A stretch of 64,000 bases of DNA from Pempheris klunzingeri (lineage: Eukaryota; Chordata; Actinopteri; Acropomatiformes; Pempheridae), in assembly GCF_042242105.1 (NCBI RefSeq), contig NC_092025.1, positions 19,361,156 through 19,425,155 on the forward strand, read 5' to 3'. Below, piece by piece: positions 12,001 through 27,000 of the stretch. The first letter of the stretch is position 1; the number at the start of each line of letters is the position of its first letter. A program made the translations under genes and the position numbers. The notes beneath the pieces were generated by a model. It was not told the DNA's origin and ran no database searches. It was given only the letters and a program-made list of their open reading frames with translations.

Positions 12001-15000
12001 AAAAACCTGCTCTGCATACATGAACACAGATCATCTTAAAAACAAAAAACAAAAGTGATAACAGTGATGAATAGAGAAGGAAACAGGAGATAGATTCCCG
12101 TTAGAAATTTGTTGGAGTTTAATCTAAAAAAAAAAAAAAAGGGGATCAGACACACAAAGCCCACATGTGCTGCCTCCCTTGTCTCAGTTAAATAAGTTTT
12201 ATTGTTTTTCATTCATATTTCCATTACTTGTCTTATCTACTTGTGGCAGGTAGGCTTTCAATAAACCCTCTGGCTTTCTTATGCTTCTCCCCAAAGTCTC
12301 CTTTGCTTAATATGCAGCTGTGGCATCAGATAAACTAAAACAGCAGCAGCAAAACACCAATACCATTATTTTTCTGCCCAGTCACTCTTGTAACCACGAA
12401 GACCAACAACAACGACAACAGCTGCTCACTTTAGCGGAGCAAAACATGACAAAACTCAGAAAGTGCAAAAACATCAAAACACATGATCAGACCCGGGGCA
12501 CACTGAGTCAGTAATGATGGTAAAAGCAGGTCAAAGAGCAAGTCCACCAGCAGCATCACCGATGCTGAAAGAACTGGGAAACTCAAAGATGTTCAGAGCA
12601 GAAACTTGTCATCAAGAGGAAGTAATCGCTTTGGTGAAAGAAAAATGATGAGATATGTGGAAATACTTTATCATATAAATCCACTAAAACTTATTTAGAG
12701 TGATTTACTGATTAATTATTTGCAGTACTCTAAGATTTTAGATGACGTTTTTCCTTTTAAAATGACAAATGAGTAAACAATTAGCTAAACTGAACTGGCT
12801 GATTCATTTCAGCGCTAAAATAATAACAATAAACTGAAATGATCTTTCCTCAGTGCTTCCAGCACTCTCACAATATGCAGCCTGCTCTGCTGTTTATTTT
12901 ATTGGATTAGCTTTCAGTGTAGCATTTGCTAATTTTTCCTGGCCAACATAAAACAAAAATGTGATAAAAACAAAAAGCTGGTCCTCATACAAGAAAATCA
13001 AATGAGGAGCAAACACACATCTGTCAATAATGAAAAACAAACTCATTTATAGAACAAACAAAATCAAGACCGAGTGCATTAAAAACAGAATAATATTGTT
13101 CAGTTCCACAGAAGAACTGCACATGTTAGGTTTTTGAAGCTTAATCTGGGGTTTATGGGTGACTAATTGTCACATATCCACATACTGAATGGGCTCCAGT
13201 AAAGCTGAAAGATTCCTAAAGTTTTCCTGATGAAAACACACAATAATGACTGTAAATTGGTAAACTTGGTTAGTAAAGTGACCAGCACTAGCCGGATCTG
13301 GTCACGGCTCTCCAGTAAAACATACCAACAGACCAGATCTGGCTTGTGTTCTGAAGTCAGAGGTCTCACCGTCTCTGGCTGTCGTGTCATCACAGTCCGA
13401 CTACGAGGGAGTGAAAGCGGCACACAGCGACTTACACCAAAGAGGAAATCTCAGTAAGCTCCTTAAGGACGATCATATCGAGGGACAAGGCCAGAAGGAG
13501 GACGAGTGAGGGGAAGAAAATCCTTTGGTGGACCACATCACCAACAACACCGAGAGCATCAGCACGCCAGGCACTCATGACAGACGTGTGCACTGTTTAT
13601 GCACATGTGTACATCTAGGGCTACAAAATACACACATAGCAAATAATAGACAATATGAATCTCTTACAAAACTTAATTTACACAAATTTTAATATCCAAT
13701 AGAGAAACCTTGTGTACTAGGTAGAATTAAACTGAGAAAAACTACAACAATGAACCACAAATTCAACCAACTGGGGCTGAAATAATCAATCAATTGAAAT
13801 AACGCTGAAATACAGCTATGATTATTATCTCATTTTATTAACGGCTTTATCTATTAAGTGTCAGAAAGCTGTGAAAAATGCTCAATTTCTTCACAGGTGT
13901 TTTGCTTTGTCTGACCAATAGCCCAACACCCAAAGACATTCACTTTAATATTCCATTTTTTCTTTGTTCTGAAAATTTAATTTGCAGTTTATCCAATAAA
14001 TTCCAGACTGAACATGAATCTGCAACGAGCCTAATAATCGTTTAGGTTATTTATTTTTATATTTCTTGCAAACTGAATCTCTTTGATTAATCGCAAAACA
14101 ACAGTTAAACTAATTATTCGTGGAAAACATATTTACCAACCATATATATCCACATCCTGAACCATAAACTGATCAGTCATCAGAGAAGAGAGCCAAATGA
14201 AAGGAAATATCCTGCACAAATATGTGAAAACAGTTAGTGAGGTAACTGTTTTTATTGTGTGTTCCTGTGTTTGCACAACACACAACTTCAGAACGCGGAG
14301 CAGACCTCGACTACAGCATATTCACATGTCGGAGTTTCTTCATCAGCTTATGTTGGGGCGCAATAATCCTTCACATTCCTCAGACTAGACACTGAGAAAG
14401 AAAATCATAAATAGCAAAGCTCAGACTGGGAAAAAACGCTGCTATCACTGGACATAAACTGACGGAGGACCTAAATTTCTTGACTGGATTCCATAATTAC
14501 TTCAAACCAGCAGAATATTAACTCGACACACATTACAATGTGAAATAAAATTCAGCGATATGAGAAGTGAAGTCTGAGCTGTACTGGGGTAACATAGCTC
14601 TGAATCTTTCACCTTTTATGTCCAGAAAAATCACTGCCTCCATCATTGAGCCCAGTTGAGAAGCCCAAAGGAAGAATGCAGTGACTCAGATTAGAGCAAA
14701 CCCAGCATCTATACTGTACATTTTCATACTTGCAGATCTTCATGTAACAAGTGACCAACTGGAGGTCTCATTTGCAGAGATCATGACTGTGCTACCACCC
14801 TGAGGGGTCGGTCAGACAGGAAGAAGCTCTTTACAGAAGCTATAATATAATATATAATAAGGCTCACTAAGGTAGCAGTTACAGTCTCCAGATGGAAATG
14901 TTCTTCACAGTGAGCACAGAGTGACCAGTCAACTTAAAACACAGAACTGTCTCCTGGACAGTGACAAGAGAGACTAGAGGTCAGCTGATGAATGGATAGG

Positions 15001-18000
15001 GCCGAGGGCTGCGCAGCCTCAGTCCTGCTTCTTCTTGAACCTCAGCTTGGACTCTTGTCATATCATTTAAGCATGAAAAGAAACAAAAATCGGGTCTATT
15101 TTATATTCTCTCGAGTGACATTTGTTTTTATTCAAGCTGGATACATTGACTAGCTCCTTAGCCGATTCAGAGGCATTTTGAGTTCAACTGAGGACATTGG
15201 AAAATGCTGTAGGAGTTATTTTAGCAGCCATCACATTTCTCCTTCTCCGCTCTTTTCAGCAACGGCTCTATAGAAGATTGATCATGCAACCTTTTGTTTC
15301 CTTTTTGCTGTGGCGGCCATTGGTAGCAATCCCAAAGACCTGTAAACTGACTTAAATCTGTGTACATTATTGTTCAACACGGAAAATAAGAGATAGAACT
15401 GCATTTATATATCTTACAGTGGTTAGTCTCAGTCTCTTTTTGCACATTAGATGCAACACACTGTAGAGATGTTGCTTTAGTGCATGAAAAAAATTATTGT
15501 CAAACTTTGCAAATTGCAAATTCTGCAATTAGTCAATCGTTTTTTCAATTGACAACCATGAGAGAACCCAACAAAATTCAAAATTCTTTGAAACAAACAA
15601 AAACAAATTGAAGTGAAATGGCTGCGAGTAGCGGAGTCGATCATGTGGGTGAAGTAAATCTGGCCAATAGCAAGTCAGGCAAAAGCTGATCCAGCATTTG
15701 TTCAGCAACTTTTCACCTTCTTTACAATGAGATTACAATATTAGTGTGAACATACAGCCACAGCTGGGCCATGTCAACACACATTTCATAGCAGCAAAAA
15801 CTCTTTTTCTCCCCTAAGAAACCTCGTGTAGAAACTTTGGCTTGGGCAACAACTTTGTGCTAAATTCAGTCAAAGAATCAGCCTGAATTCCTCAAGGATT
15901 TATCCGCTCTTATCTGATTAGTTTGGACAAAAGTGTGAACAACAGAAGTGTGAATGTTTCAGAAATGTCACACTGCTGCTTACAGTGCATGACAGGCCAT
16001 GTTTAACAGGCAAACACACACACAGACAGGGTGGCAGATTTACAGTGTGTACATCAGACCTTTCCGGCAGTGAAATGCCCCAGCCCACTCTGTTCTGGTT
16101 TGCTCTGAAGCCCTTTCAGTACCTATCAAAGAAAGTGGGACAACTGATTAAACACTAACTCAGGTTTCACCAAGTCTCTCTGCCTATGATAGAACTCCGG
16201 AGCCGTCATTACGCACAGATCATGTAATATCGAATAAAGGCTCGCCACCAAGCCGGCTTCACTACAGGCAGGATGGGCACGGCATGTAACAACAGCGACG
16301 GTGTCTACTGGCACGTCATTTGTGTATAAATTCTCATGGGCAAAAACGTGTTTTGTGGGGTGACAGTGACTTTGACCACCAAAATCTAATCAGTTCATCC
16401 TGGAGACTTAATAAATTCCCTCAACGTGTTAATGATTTCACACTCGTGAGAAATAATAACGGACACAACTGGCCAGCAATCAAACTTGATGGGCTTTTGC
16501 TACCTAAAACTGTGTCGGATGTAATTACTCCAACTACTGGACAAACTACGACTCCCCCACTAAGGGCATGTGGGCGTCACTCACTGGGCTCCTCAGTGTA
16601 CAGCGAATATCAGATGATATCAGATGATAGTTAAAAGGTCAGAGCAGCGCCTCCCAGGGCCAGCGCGTGTGTCAAACTATTCGCTGCAGCTCCTCAGGCA
16701 GTCACACAGTCTGCACTGCCTTCAGACAACATTTGTGTCTTCAACTCTGTGATGCAACCATTATCCCTCAACTTTTTTGTTTTATTTAGCATTTTGGTTT
16801 ATGACTCCTTTCATTTCACATTTTTAAGGAAAACAGTGATTCACTGAATGTCTTACAACCAAGTGCTGGTATAATTTGCTCCTATAGCGGCTAATAAATG
16901 CCAGCGTATAATTAAATAAACCTGCATTTTAACCACAGGAGTCTTAATTTCAAACAAAAAAAAACTCACTTCTCTCTGGGTTCAACTTCCATCCAGGAAA
17001 TGCTGAGCTGGTGACAAACCCAATACACTTTGACCATTTCTAATGACAGATGCTTTTATGGGAAATTTCCTCCGTTGCACAATGTTATGTAACAAACCTT
17101 TTTTTTTTTTGCAGACATTCAAATATCAGTCACATATCAAGTCAGCTACAAAGTAAATTAAGTATCAAACCAAACTGCTGCTTTTTTTTTAAATCAGTCT
17201 AATCTTGATGAGACAAGATTGTTCAGATTACATATAAAATACAGTAAATACTTTAAGTCAAAACTTTTTTATGGACCTTAGCTTCAAGGGATTATTTGCT
17301 CAAATTTGTGCCACAAGTGTGAAAGCACCTTGAGACCAGTCTCACCAGGTAGGAGAGAAGGCTGGGTTTTATCTATGTGTTATGTGCTCAACTGTACCAG
17401 AGTGCTGATAAGAGTTTTATATCTCTCAAAATCAAGGGCAGGTCAGGTGTGTGTGTGTGTGTGTGTGTGTTACAGATACAGTATATAGCTAAATATCATA
17501 AAACCATAGAGGAAAAAGGCTGAATGAAGACATACACACAGGAGGAGGAGAAGGAGGATTTTACAGTAGGGAGATCAGTTTCAGTTTTTCTTGTTTCAGT
17601 TTTCTCCTCAAAGTTGCCTCAGGAAATGAGACCAAAATGATTCAAAGAAGAAGAAATACATTAATCATTCTGACAAAACGCTGTGCCTATAAGGACACAC
17701 ACACCCCATGGACACACACCATGGATGTATTCAAGCACCTGAAATGTCAAAACAAAATAAAATATGGTGAAGCGTTTATGGCTGAGAATAATTACCAGAA
17801 AATCCCAGCAGCCTGACAACACAGCATCCATAAAATGAGCATGAAACAGAACATCACTAAATGAGAGAGGAGGGGAAATTCATTCTAATATAGACAGTTT
17901 TCCTAAAACTGTCAAAAGAAGAGTACTTCTGAGAAGTAAAAGAAATCACTTCTGAGAAAGAACATGATCCAGAATCATATAGTGCTGAAAGAAACTCTCT

Positions 18001-21000
18001 ATTTCAACGTGGCTTTAAAAAAGGGCAAAAACATACACACCCCCGGCTCACGTATGCTGTTTGCAAGTTTGCAAATAACTAACAAGTGTGACTAACTTGT
18101 CTGACCTTTAACCATATCACAGTAGTGTAATTTTGAACAAACAAAACAAAACCAATGGTAGGATCGACCTGGATCAGCTGGACCTAAAATACGACCTCTC
18201 TCTCTCACACACACTCACAGCAGTGTACAAACTCTCCAACTGCGCAGCACCAGCTTAGAAGCAACTTTATGACTGAATTTCAAATGAAATTCAAATAATT
18301 TAAAGCAATCAATCGCTGAAAATGTGTTGGGATTACTTAACTTGACCATAATTAAATGTATGTTGATTGTGTTTACGGTCTACATTATATTTTTGAGTCA
18401 TTTATGTGCAGCTGCATGTTGTATTTGCTTCACCAAATGAGAAATCATGAGATCAGATGGGGGTTAAACTTAAAGCGTACGCACCACAAGCAAACTGGTG
18501 AACGCTAAAGAGCAGGATGTGTTTGGCCTAGCTTAATAAAAGGGAGACTGCTAGCCTCGACATAATAAAATGTAAAACTGCAATCACATTTATTGTGCCA
18601 TGATGTCTAAAAAGGGGCTCCTGCTGACCGAGAAAACAGTGCATTCATCCTTTAACATCTTTTCTCTTATCAGTTTACCCAACACACATTAGTATGTAGT
18701 GAATCCTCTTACACTCAAGTCTATCATCAGCCTCTGTCAGTTCCTGACCTCCTCTTACAACTCACTCTCCTTCCCCTCTCCTCTGTTTATTCCCCACATC
18801 TTCAAAGCACTCAGAGACAGTAGTTGCAGCCTGTTGTGCATGCCCGACTGCCAGAGGCAACCATTAACATTAGCAACACAGCCAACCCCCACCAATTCCC
18901 ATTTAGCATTATCTCTCCCTCTGTCTCTCCAGTGCCATTTTGTACAGTCAAAATGCTTCACTGCCTTCTTTTATTTACATTAAAACAGCAGCTCTCAGGT
19001 ATCTTATGTCTCTCCATTCACTGTATCTCCAATTTCTCCACCCCCCAACAGACACAGCTCCCCTCTCTTTTTCTCGGGAACTCTAAACAGGTGGAGTCCA
19101 GGGAGAAATTCCCATGGGTACCATATCAGCGCACACCAGTGACAATACCTGCGCCAAAGCCCACAGGGGATCGCTGGCAAGTCCTATAAATAAACGTTAT
19201 GCCACGTCGGCTCTGCAGTCTTAGATAAACACAGTGGTGGGGTTGGGAAACAGGCCCAGTCCACAGCCACATGTTGGGCCTTTTTGTTGGCTATGGGCGA
19301 GTGGGTTTTCTCCCACATGTATTGTATCATCATTCTGAGGTCATAATATATTTGAAAGATTTACTTATTTGAGGCAAGTGTTCTCTGGAATTTCCCAGTT
19401 ACTGTGGAAAGTTATCTGGGGAAAAAGCACTACTCTGACATCTTCTACAAAACATCCACAAAAGCCAGAAACAGGAACAGAGCGAGGAGTTCAGATAGCC
19501 CCCTCATAATGGTAATTTCTCGTGAATCTAAAGTAACAGTTACTCAGTGTGAAACTTGCTGGTAGTCTGACGGTATTACATGCAGAGCACAGCAACGTCA
19601 CAGGAGGGAAGCCTTTCTGCAAGAACCAAATATGGAGGAAACGACAGAGTGTAAGCCGGCAGACGACCTGCATGTTGCGCGCACACACACACACTCGTCA
19701 AAGACTCTCCCCGGCGTCACATGATCGGTGTGGTGACATCACCTCTTGCAGAGTAAAAAGCTCAGACAGAAGAGGGCCGGGAGGCGTCTCCCTACACTGG
19801 CTGCAGTGACAATCCACTCAGAAACACACACGTTAAGGCCATGTCATGCAACAAGAGTGACAAATCTGACCGGACTTTGGACTTCGTTCTGTCAATTCTA
19901 TTTAAAATACATCACATTTGCTTCAGCTTCTTCACAATAAAAGCCTTCCGTTGGTTTGCTGGTAGAAAGTAAAAGCTACTAACAGACAGTAAAAATAAAA
20001 CTGTGGGATTGAAACTGAACTCCACACCACAAAGATTCAGTTGCAATCTACCAAAGCACAGCGCCCAGCACCGGGCCGGGTGCCGAACTTCAATACTTTC
20101 ATGGCACTGAGTGAACTACTTCCTAAACTACAGGGTATTGAAAAAATGCCTCATCATTCAGTAGCAAATTTCAATACCTAAGGAGTACATTTCATCATCA
20201 GTGAGTCAATAAGCATGCAACATGCTTGTGCCCAGATCTAATGATGCTGATGATTGGCTGTCTAACCTTACACGTCACAGAGGCATGCAGGAAAAACAAA
20301 GTTATTCATATCACCGCTGCTGTGCACTACCCTGGTGCCAGGTGTGTGCTGGCGATCAGTGCCGCTCATTCAGTAGTTATTGCTTTTAACGCTGTTGCAG
20401 GACCATGGCGCCCACCCTCCGACTCCCACCCAGGTCACCCTGGTGAGTAAGCGGCTGGAGGTTGAGCCGCTAATCCCTGTTAGCAGAGAGATGTTTTTGA
20501 TGGGGTGGCGTGGCAGAGGCTCTGGCTCAGGAGGTAGAGCAGTCGTCTGATAATCTGAAGGTTCCCAATTCAATTAGTTTTTTATACATTTTGATGTATT
20601 GGTATCACATTAACAGATAACTCAAAGTTGTGATAAATAGGTTTACTTTGTTATGTTTTAAAATGGTTGTGAAGGCCAAGGCCAAGAACTTCAGTTAAAC
20701 CATATTATAGTTTATTTTTTCATGTTCTGAAACTGCCTTGAGTGTGTAAAAATGGCAAAGAGCTGAAAAGTTAAAAAAAATAAAGATTTGTACCATAATG
20801 TAAGGTAATTTTCTTTTTGTTATAATGGGTTTTATAGAATAGTTATAGAATAAAAACTACTGTTCATATACCGGCCGGAGGTCAAGGTTTTGGTAGCAGT
20901 ACTGAAAATTTGTTAACCCAGCCCTAGTGTGGCCCCAGTGGAACCCCATGTGTTCACGCTTGGAGCTGAGCCGCAACAACAGCCAGCGACACCCTCGTCG

Positions 21001-24000
21001 GTGACATGACTGCTTTCTGCTGCTCACACAGATTAAAAAACATCCCATCAGAGCAGGAACAGCTGGTTTGGAGTGAATGCATAAACTCACACAAACAGCA
21101 CAGATCACATACAAGTTTTGTTGTAACAAAACATAGATCATAGTTTGTTCCTGTTAAGGTTTATTAACTCATATGAGATGTTTTTTAGATTTTCTATTAT
21201 TCTGAATTCACTTCATTCTCAGATATCCTGAGAATGAATATATGAAGTAGCTGCAGCATGTTTTTCTTACACATTGACAATGACTCATTTACTACTCAAT
21301 TCAATGAACAGCTCATTAAACCTACAAAACCCCAAGTAGCAGTGAGCAAATATGCCCAGTGGCTTGGTTTGTAGTAATAGTAGATACTAAGCACATTAAA
21401 ATGCGTTTCTCTCATGGCCAAACCTGCTCAGTAACACATATTTACATAAACTTGTTTCCTTAGAAATGCTTTTAAATTCACTCCCTGTGGACCAACGATC
21501 TGAGGCCTGTGGCTACAGGAGCTTTGTCACATGTTTACAGACCACCTCCTTGATGCAAACGGTCCACACCCTGACCGACTGCCTGCCCTGCCAAGCCTCC
21601 GCGGCGGGATGTGCCGCTATCGCCGAGTCCAGACACAAGTCTGAGGCAGATAACTGGGAAGGTGGAGTAGAGTCGGGCACCATAGACAGTGGGCTGCTTC
21701 CTAGCTTAGCATTTCCACACCGAGATGATCTGCTCCGAGGTTGTGACCCTCAGTATCTGACACAGAGCGCAGCGTCAAGTCAAACGTTAGTGCTGTAAAA
21801 GTAACACATGCATCAGTTTTTCACAAATGACCCATATCATTATTATCATTATACGCTTCATGATTTCTGCATATTTTCATAGAGATTCTGTCATATCTAA
21901 GGCTGCAATTGACAACTATTTGCAAAATGGGTGTTGATTAATTTTCTGTCATATAAATAATCAATTAATCAAGTAACTGTTTCAGCTGTAGTCATATCCA
22001 AGTCTGTGGAAGGTTTTAATGCTGCTCAAGCTGTGTAAAAGTATATGAATAAGTTACTAAATTAAGGCTTCAGCTGTGGGTCAAATAGATGTCATTTGCT
22101 CCCCCTTAACCTGCAACATGAAGACATCATTTCCACAGGCTGACCAATCAGCTGAGCTCAGACTAAAACAGTAAACATCACTTCAAACGTAGCAGTGTCT
22201 GAAACAGAAGTTCCACTTTAGCCCTTCACGCACCAGCACTCCTTCCAGGTTTGTGACCTTTCCTGACACCTCATAAAACCCCGCTACAAACAGCCCCCAA
22301 GGTGTCGGACGGCGGAAGGTGGGGATCAGCCTCTTCACGGCCACAACAAAGACGATAAGATTCACAGGGCATGGACAAATGTGGGAGACAAGTGAGGCGT
22401 CCATGTTGATTCTGAAAAACCAACCAACCCACCCCCCGTAGAAGCGAGCTAAAACACATCACACACTTCGCTCTTTCATATTCACAACTTACTTTAGAGC
22501 TGACATGAAGGCCACACACGTTATGTCATAAAAACAAGGAAATCAAGGTAATACTTCAGTTTATTAATTTAAAAATTAAACATCTCACAAATCCTTGCAT
22601 TAAAAATATAAGTATCTAATTTTATTTATTATTATTTTAAATTGAAGTCGCCATTTACAGACTTAAAGCTGTTTTAATTCGTAAACTAGTGTCAAGTTAC
22701 GTTGCGTAGGTTTCATTCAATATCACCTTCCTGCCCATTGTTTCAAACACAGAGGGCTTCATTTGCAAGTGTTAATTAAGGATCCTGTACATGCTAAAGG
22801 AATGCTAATACTTTAAGTCGAACCAACGTTTGCATTTATTCATCAGGCAGACCTGCCAGTCATCCCAGACTCCTTGACCTCTGGGGGTCACACGTCAGCT
22901 ACAGGAGAGCGTTACATGTCAGCCGGCATTCTGCACAACAGCAAAAGGAAAACAGACTTCAAGCAAGGCTGTACTTTGACTGGGTGTCACATCTGATACC
23001 TCAAACTGTTCATTATGTCTTAAACATTTGTATGAATTATTTGCATATCTCACTGAAATCGGACCACAGCCAGCTGCCTTCCTGTACAAAAATGATACTG
23101 ATTGAGACCAAAGCCAAAATACTGACCTGCTAAATACCGTTACCACCCTACGTCTATATCTACATGTTCCCCTCTTAGTAAAATGCAGAGACTGTGACTA
23201 TCTATGGCAACAGAACACATCAAGCTACACAAAAAGGAAACACCACGTGCACTTGTTCACCAAGTATCCCAGTCGAGTCATACAAACATCAACAAACTAG
23301 AAGCCTGTGTGCTCAACATCCACATAGCGAGAAGGAGCTCAGAACAAAATAAACATTTCATTCAGCAGCGTCTTTCCAGTAACATTGTGGTGCAGACAAC
23401 TGTCACAGACAATGAAAACTAGGCAGAAGTTTCAGAGAGAATATTACCGTTAAATTACAATTGAGTTCTGCTGCCCAAATCTGACTAGACAAACTGTCAG
23501 GCTGGGGTTTGGCTCCACTTTGGTTATTTTCAAATGTAATTTATCGCGACATCTCTCTCTGACTGTGCTAATAATCTGAGCCCATGTGTGTCATGTGCTG
23601 TAAGCAGAGGTAAGACAGAAAGCCAATGTTCAGTGATGAATGGAAAAAGAGGAAAAAAATACAGTACACATTTGGGTCTCAGGTTGGGTTCAGGAATGAA
23701 ATTTGGACACAGGACTGCAACTAACCACTTTCTCAATTTTGTTGTTTGGTCAATAAAATGTCAAAAAAAAATTTGGAAAATATCGATCAGTGTGTCCCTA
23801 TGCCCCAGATAACTACAAAGAAAATTATTTCATTCATTCTACTGTTTACATTGCTGGTGTTGGTGAACTGTCAGATTAACAGATTATTGCAGCCATGATA
23901 ACTCAGCAGATCCTGGAGTGTAAAATGCTGTAAAATGTCTTGGCACCTGACCAGCATGCATTTTGCTGGCAGTTAAGAGATAATTTCATTCCTGATCAGG

Positions 24001-27000
24001 TTTGTACCATGTTTTGCTCTGTTTGTTCTCATTTGCAGCTAACTGGATTTTGCTGGCACCGAAGCTCCTGTTGCAGCTGAAAACCGATGTTTGCATCACT
24101 CTTCTGTGCAACCTGGACATTTCCCAAGTTCTACAAACTAAAACGAATTAAACATCATTTTCAAGAACCTGAAAATATAAGCAGAGAGGGTCTGCTCATA
24201 AAAAGACAGTGGTACTTTTGTTCTGTAGTGACCCATAGAGAAGGCAGGCACTGCATTTATCACTAATTCACCATGAACCCCCTCAGGGCCCAACACATAC
24301 ACACAGTGATGAATGAAGATATTAAAATGTTTCTGGGGAACTAAGCCTATTTGATTGGGAAATATATGAACCATATACCTTTAAATACACTGAAAACCTA
24401 AACACGTGACAGTCAGAAGAATTAAGGGCCCTGACTGCGTCAGGTCAGCGTGTGGAACCCATTTACGTTTGCCCTACTGCCTTACTGTTGATCTGCTCTA
24501 CTTTGCCTTTGGTTCCATTTCTGCAACAAATACCAGCATTCAGGAAACCATACAAAACACACAGTAGATGCTGTGAACAAACACATATTCACAAACAGTA
24601 TCATGTGACCTATCACAAACTGAGTGGTGATTCAGCTAAATGCCAGAAGCTTAAATGTCAGACCAGCTTCAACACTACAGTCCGAGCAGCACCAACAATG
24701 GTGTGGTCAGACCAGATTTCGCATGTTGAAATCTAGTAACGTGGTGTGGCGAAAGGCAGACGGTTCAGGAAGAAGCGTGGGAAGGGTCGCAAGCTTAAGC
24801 TGCGGTAGCTAGCGAGGCAAACAGGGCCAACAATGGCAATCCATCACGCCGTAAATTATACAGTTTCCAATCAAACATTTTACTGTCATTAGCCCTCTCA
24901 CTTTCCGAGTCCTCTTTGCAGCCAAGCAGCTTCAGTGAAGAAGAGGGCTGCTACAACGCAAAGATGAGCTGCTAAAATGAAGTCACTTCAAATACCTGTT
25001 ACAGAGATATTAAATTAGATATGACTGTTTGGCAAACCGCTACAGTGCCTAAATAATGATGTACTATTTTAACCACCTGCAGTCTATCCACTATTAATCA
25101 GAATGCTCATTTTTAGGACCTGACCCACTGATGGCCTACAATCAGTGCATCAGTACAGTAAAGTACACTTTAGCTTTGACACATCAACACGTTGCTTTTT
25201 GTATGTAAGCGGACTAATTTTTCTAATTGTCATTGGTCTTTAGACCACTTTGGAATGGACAATGTGCTGAAGGAACCTTTAAGTTCCTCAAAAAACAAAA
25301 AATCCTTGAACTAAAAGTTTAAGGTGGAAGCATAGCTATGGATGTAAACTATGCAAAAACTCTTTATTTTTTTAAATCAAATGTTTTATGGGGGTAAAGC
25401 ATTCAACACGTCTATCTGGCCTCAAGGACACACATCTTATATTTTGGTTGGTGACGCTGAATGTAAACATCACTTTATAGTTCACCTGAAAACTCCAGAG
25501 GGCACCTTTAAGTCTGTGGTCAGTACTTTTTACAGACCAGCCCGTTGTTGCATGCCAGAGTCTCAGTAATGGTTTTTGGTGACAGTATGAAGAATGCAGC
25601 CACACACCCTGTAGATCAGACAGTAGTCACACTCATGTTTACTAGTAGTATCAACAGTGGTGAGCCCACAATCAGGTGGCATCACATTTTTTCAGTGCCC
25701 TTTATGATTACTGCTTTTAAACTCCCTGATATGTCTCGCTTGGATGATAACAATGTCCCTCCCTGACCTCCACATGGAGTTTGAGTTTCTCCCTTCTAGA
25801 CAGAGATTCAGAGTATCAAAGGTCAAATGGGGTGAAATGTATTTTATCCCATGACTTAAACTGTTAAATGCCTCTGATGAGTCAGCTGATGATCAGCCTT
25901 CCACATAATAAATTAGTGAGGGGAAATAATGATTAGGGTGGATGTACTACAAGTTTTGTTATGCTGTTACTTTGCATACACACACACTTGTACATATACA
26001 TACATATTCATACCGTCTGTACTGTGTGTGTATTTATATCTAATTCACATTCAAGTCTGTACATTTGTCCAGGTTTCACTTGGCCGCAAATTCATCACAA
26101 ACTAAGCTAAGCTGGTGACATGCTTGCCAATGTTTCCTTTTGGCTAAAATAATTGTTTCCCCAACAATGAACAGTAAACAGTCATTAGCTGCATGTCTGA
26201 GGCGACTGTGAAAATGTGCAGCTTATTCACCATCCAAATCTACCCTCCACTTGCCACAAATTTAAGTTACAGTAACAAACTCCTACTGTGATCCTAAAAC
26301 AAGCTGCCTGAACTGTGGAAATGCATTTTCAGCCTTTCAGCTGCTGTCCTTATCCAGGACAGGAGTCCAGGATCTTGCTCAAGGACACACAGAGTACACA
26401 TAACGGAGTAGATGTACTCTGAACGAGTAGTATGAGATGAGTATACATTTACCTGCTAAAAAGACTCAATTTCTTATTTGCCACCATCCTCTGATAACAG
26501 CTTTGGAAATAACAGTAAAACATTTGAGCATCGTTATATTTGAAACTAAACTCACACTAAGAGCTCAAACAGATCTGGATGTTGATTCAGTCACACATAT
26601 TTGCTCTGCATCTTGTTTTACTTCATGTCTCTACAAATTAACCAATCTGAGGGGGCTAATTCGCCCCTTGATTGAACTGCTCAAAAGTCAAAACTTGTGT
26701 CAACAACTCAGAGGTAGACATGGCTCTGTATGTATGTGGTTACAGAAAAAACACTATCAACAATCCAGCCTTGGGTCTTTGAATGCAACACAAAAAAAGG
26801 GGGCACTACTGCCTGGTTATCCGAGCCTCTGGCTCCCAGCCACCTTAACTTGCTGATGTGACAGCTTTTGGAGCACATCCATTCCAGTCCACCCAGACAG
26901 CTCCAGGTTCAGGGTACAGGCTGTACCCTGAACCTAAAGTCTACATTAGTTACAGCAGGGCAAACAAACCAGCCGGCAAACAAAAAGACAACGGACAGGC

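Noticed and set aside
20515..20590. Possible tRNA gene
   Set aside because: Only a tRNA-like B-box remnant is present; stems do not pair and it fits the end of a dispersed repeat.
26437..26856. 139-codon plus-strand ORF in larp1 intron 1
   Set aside because: AT-rich codon use, no domain and no splice context; length is within chance expectation for this window.
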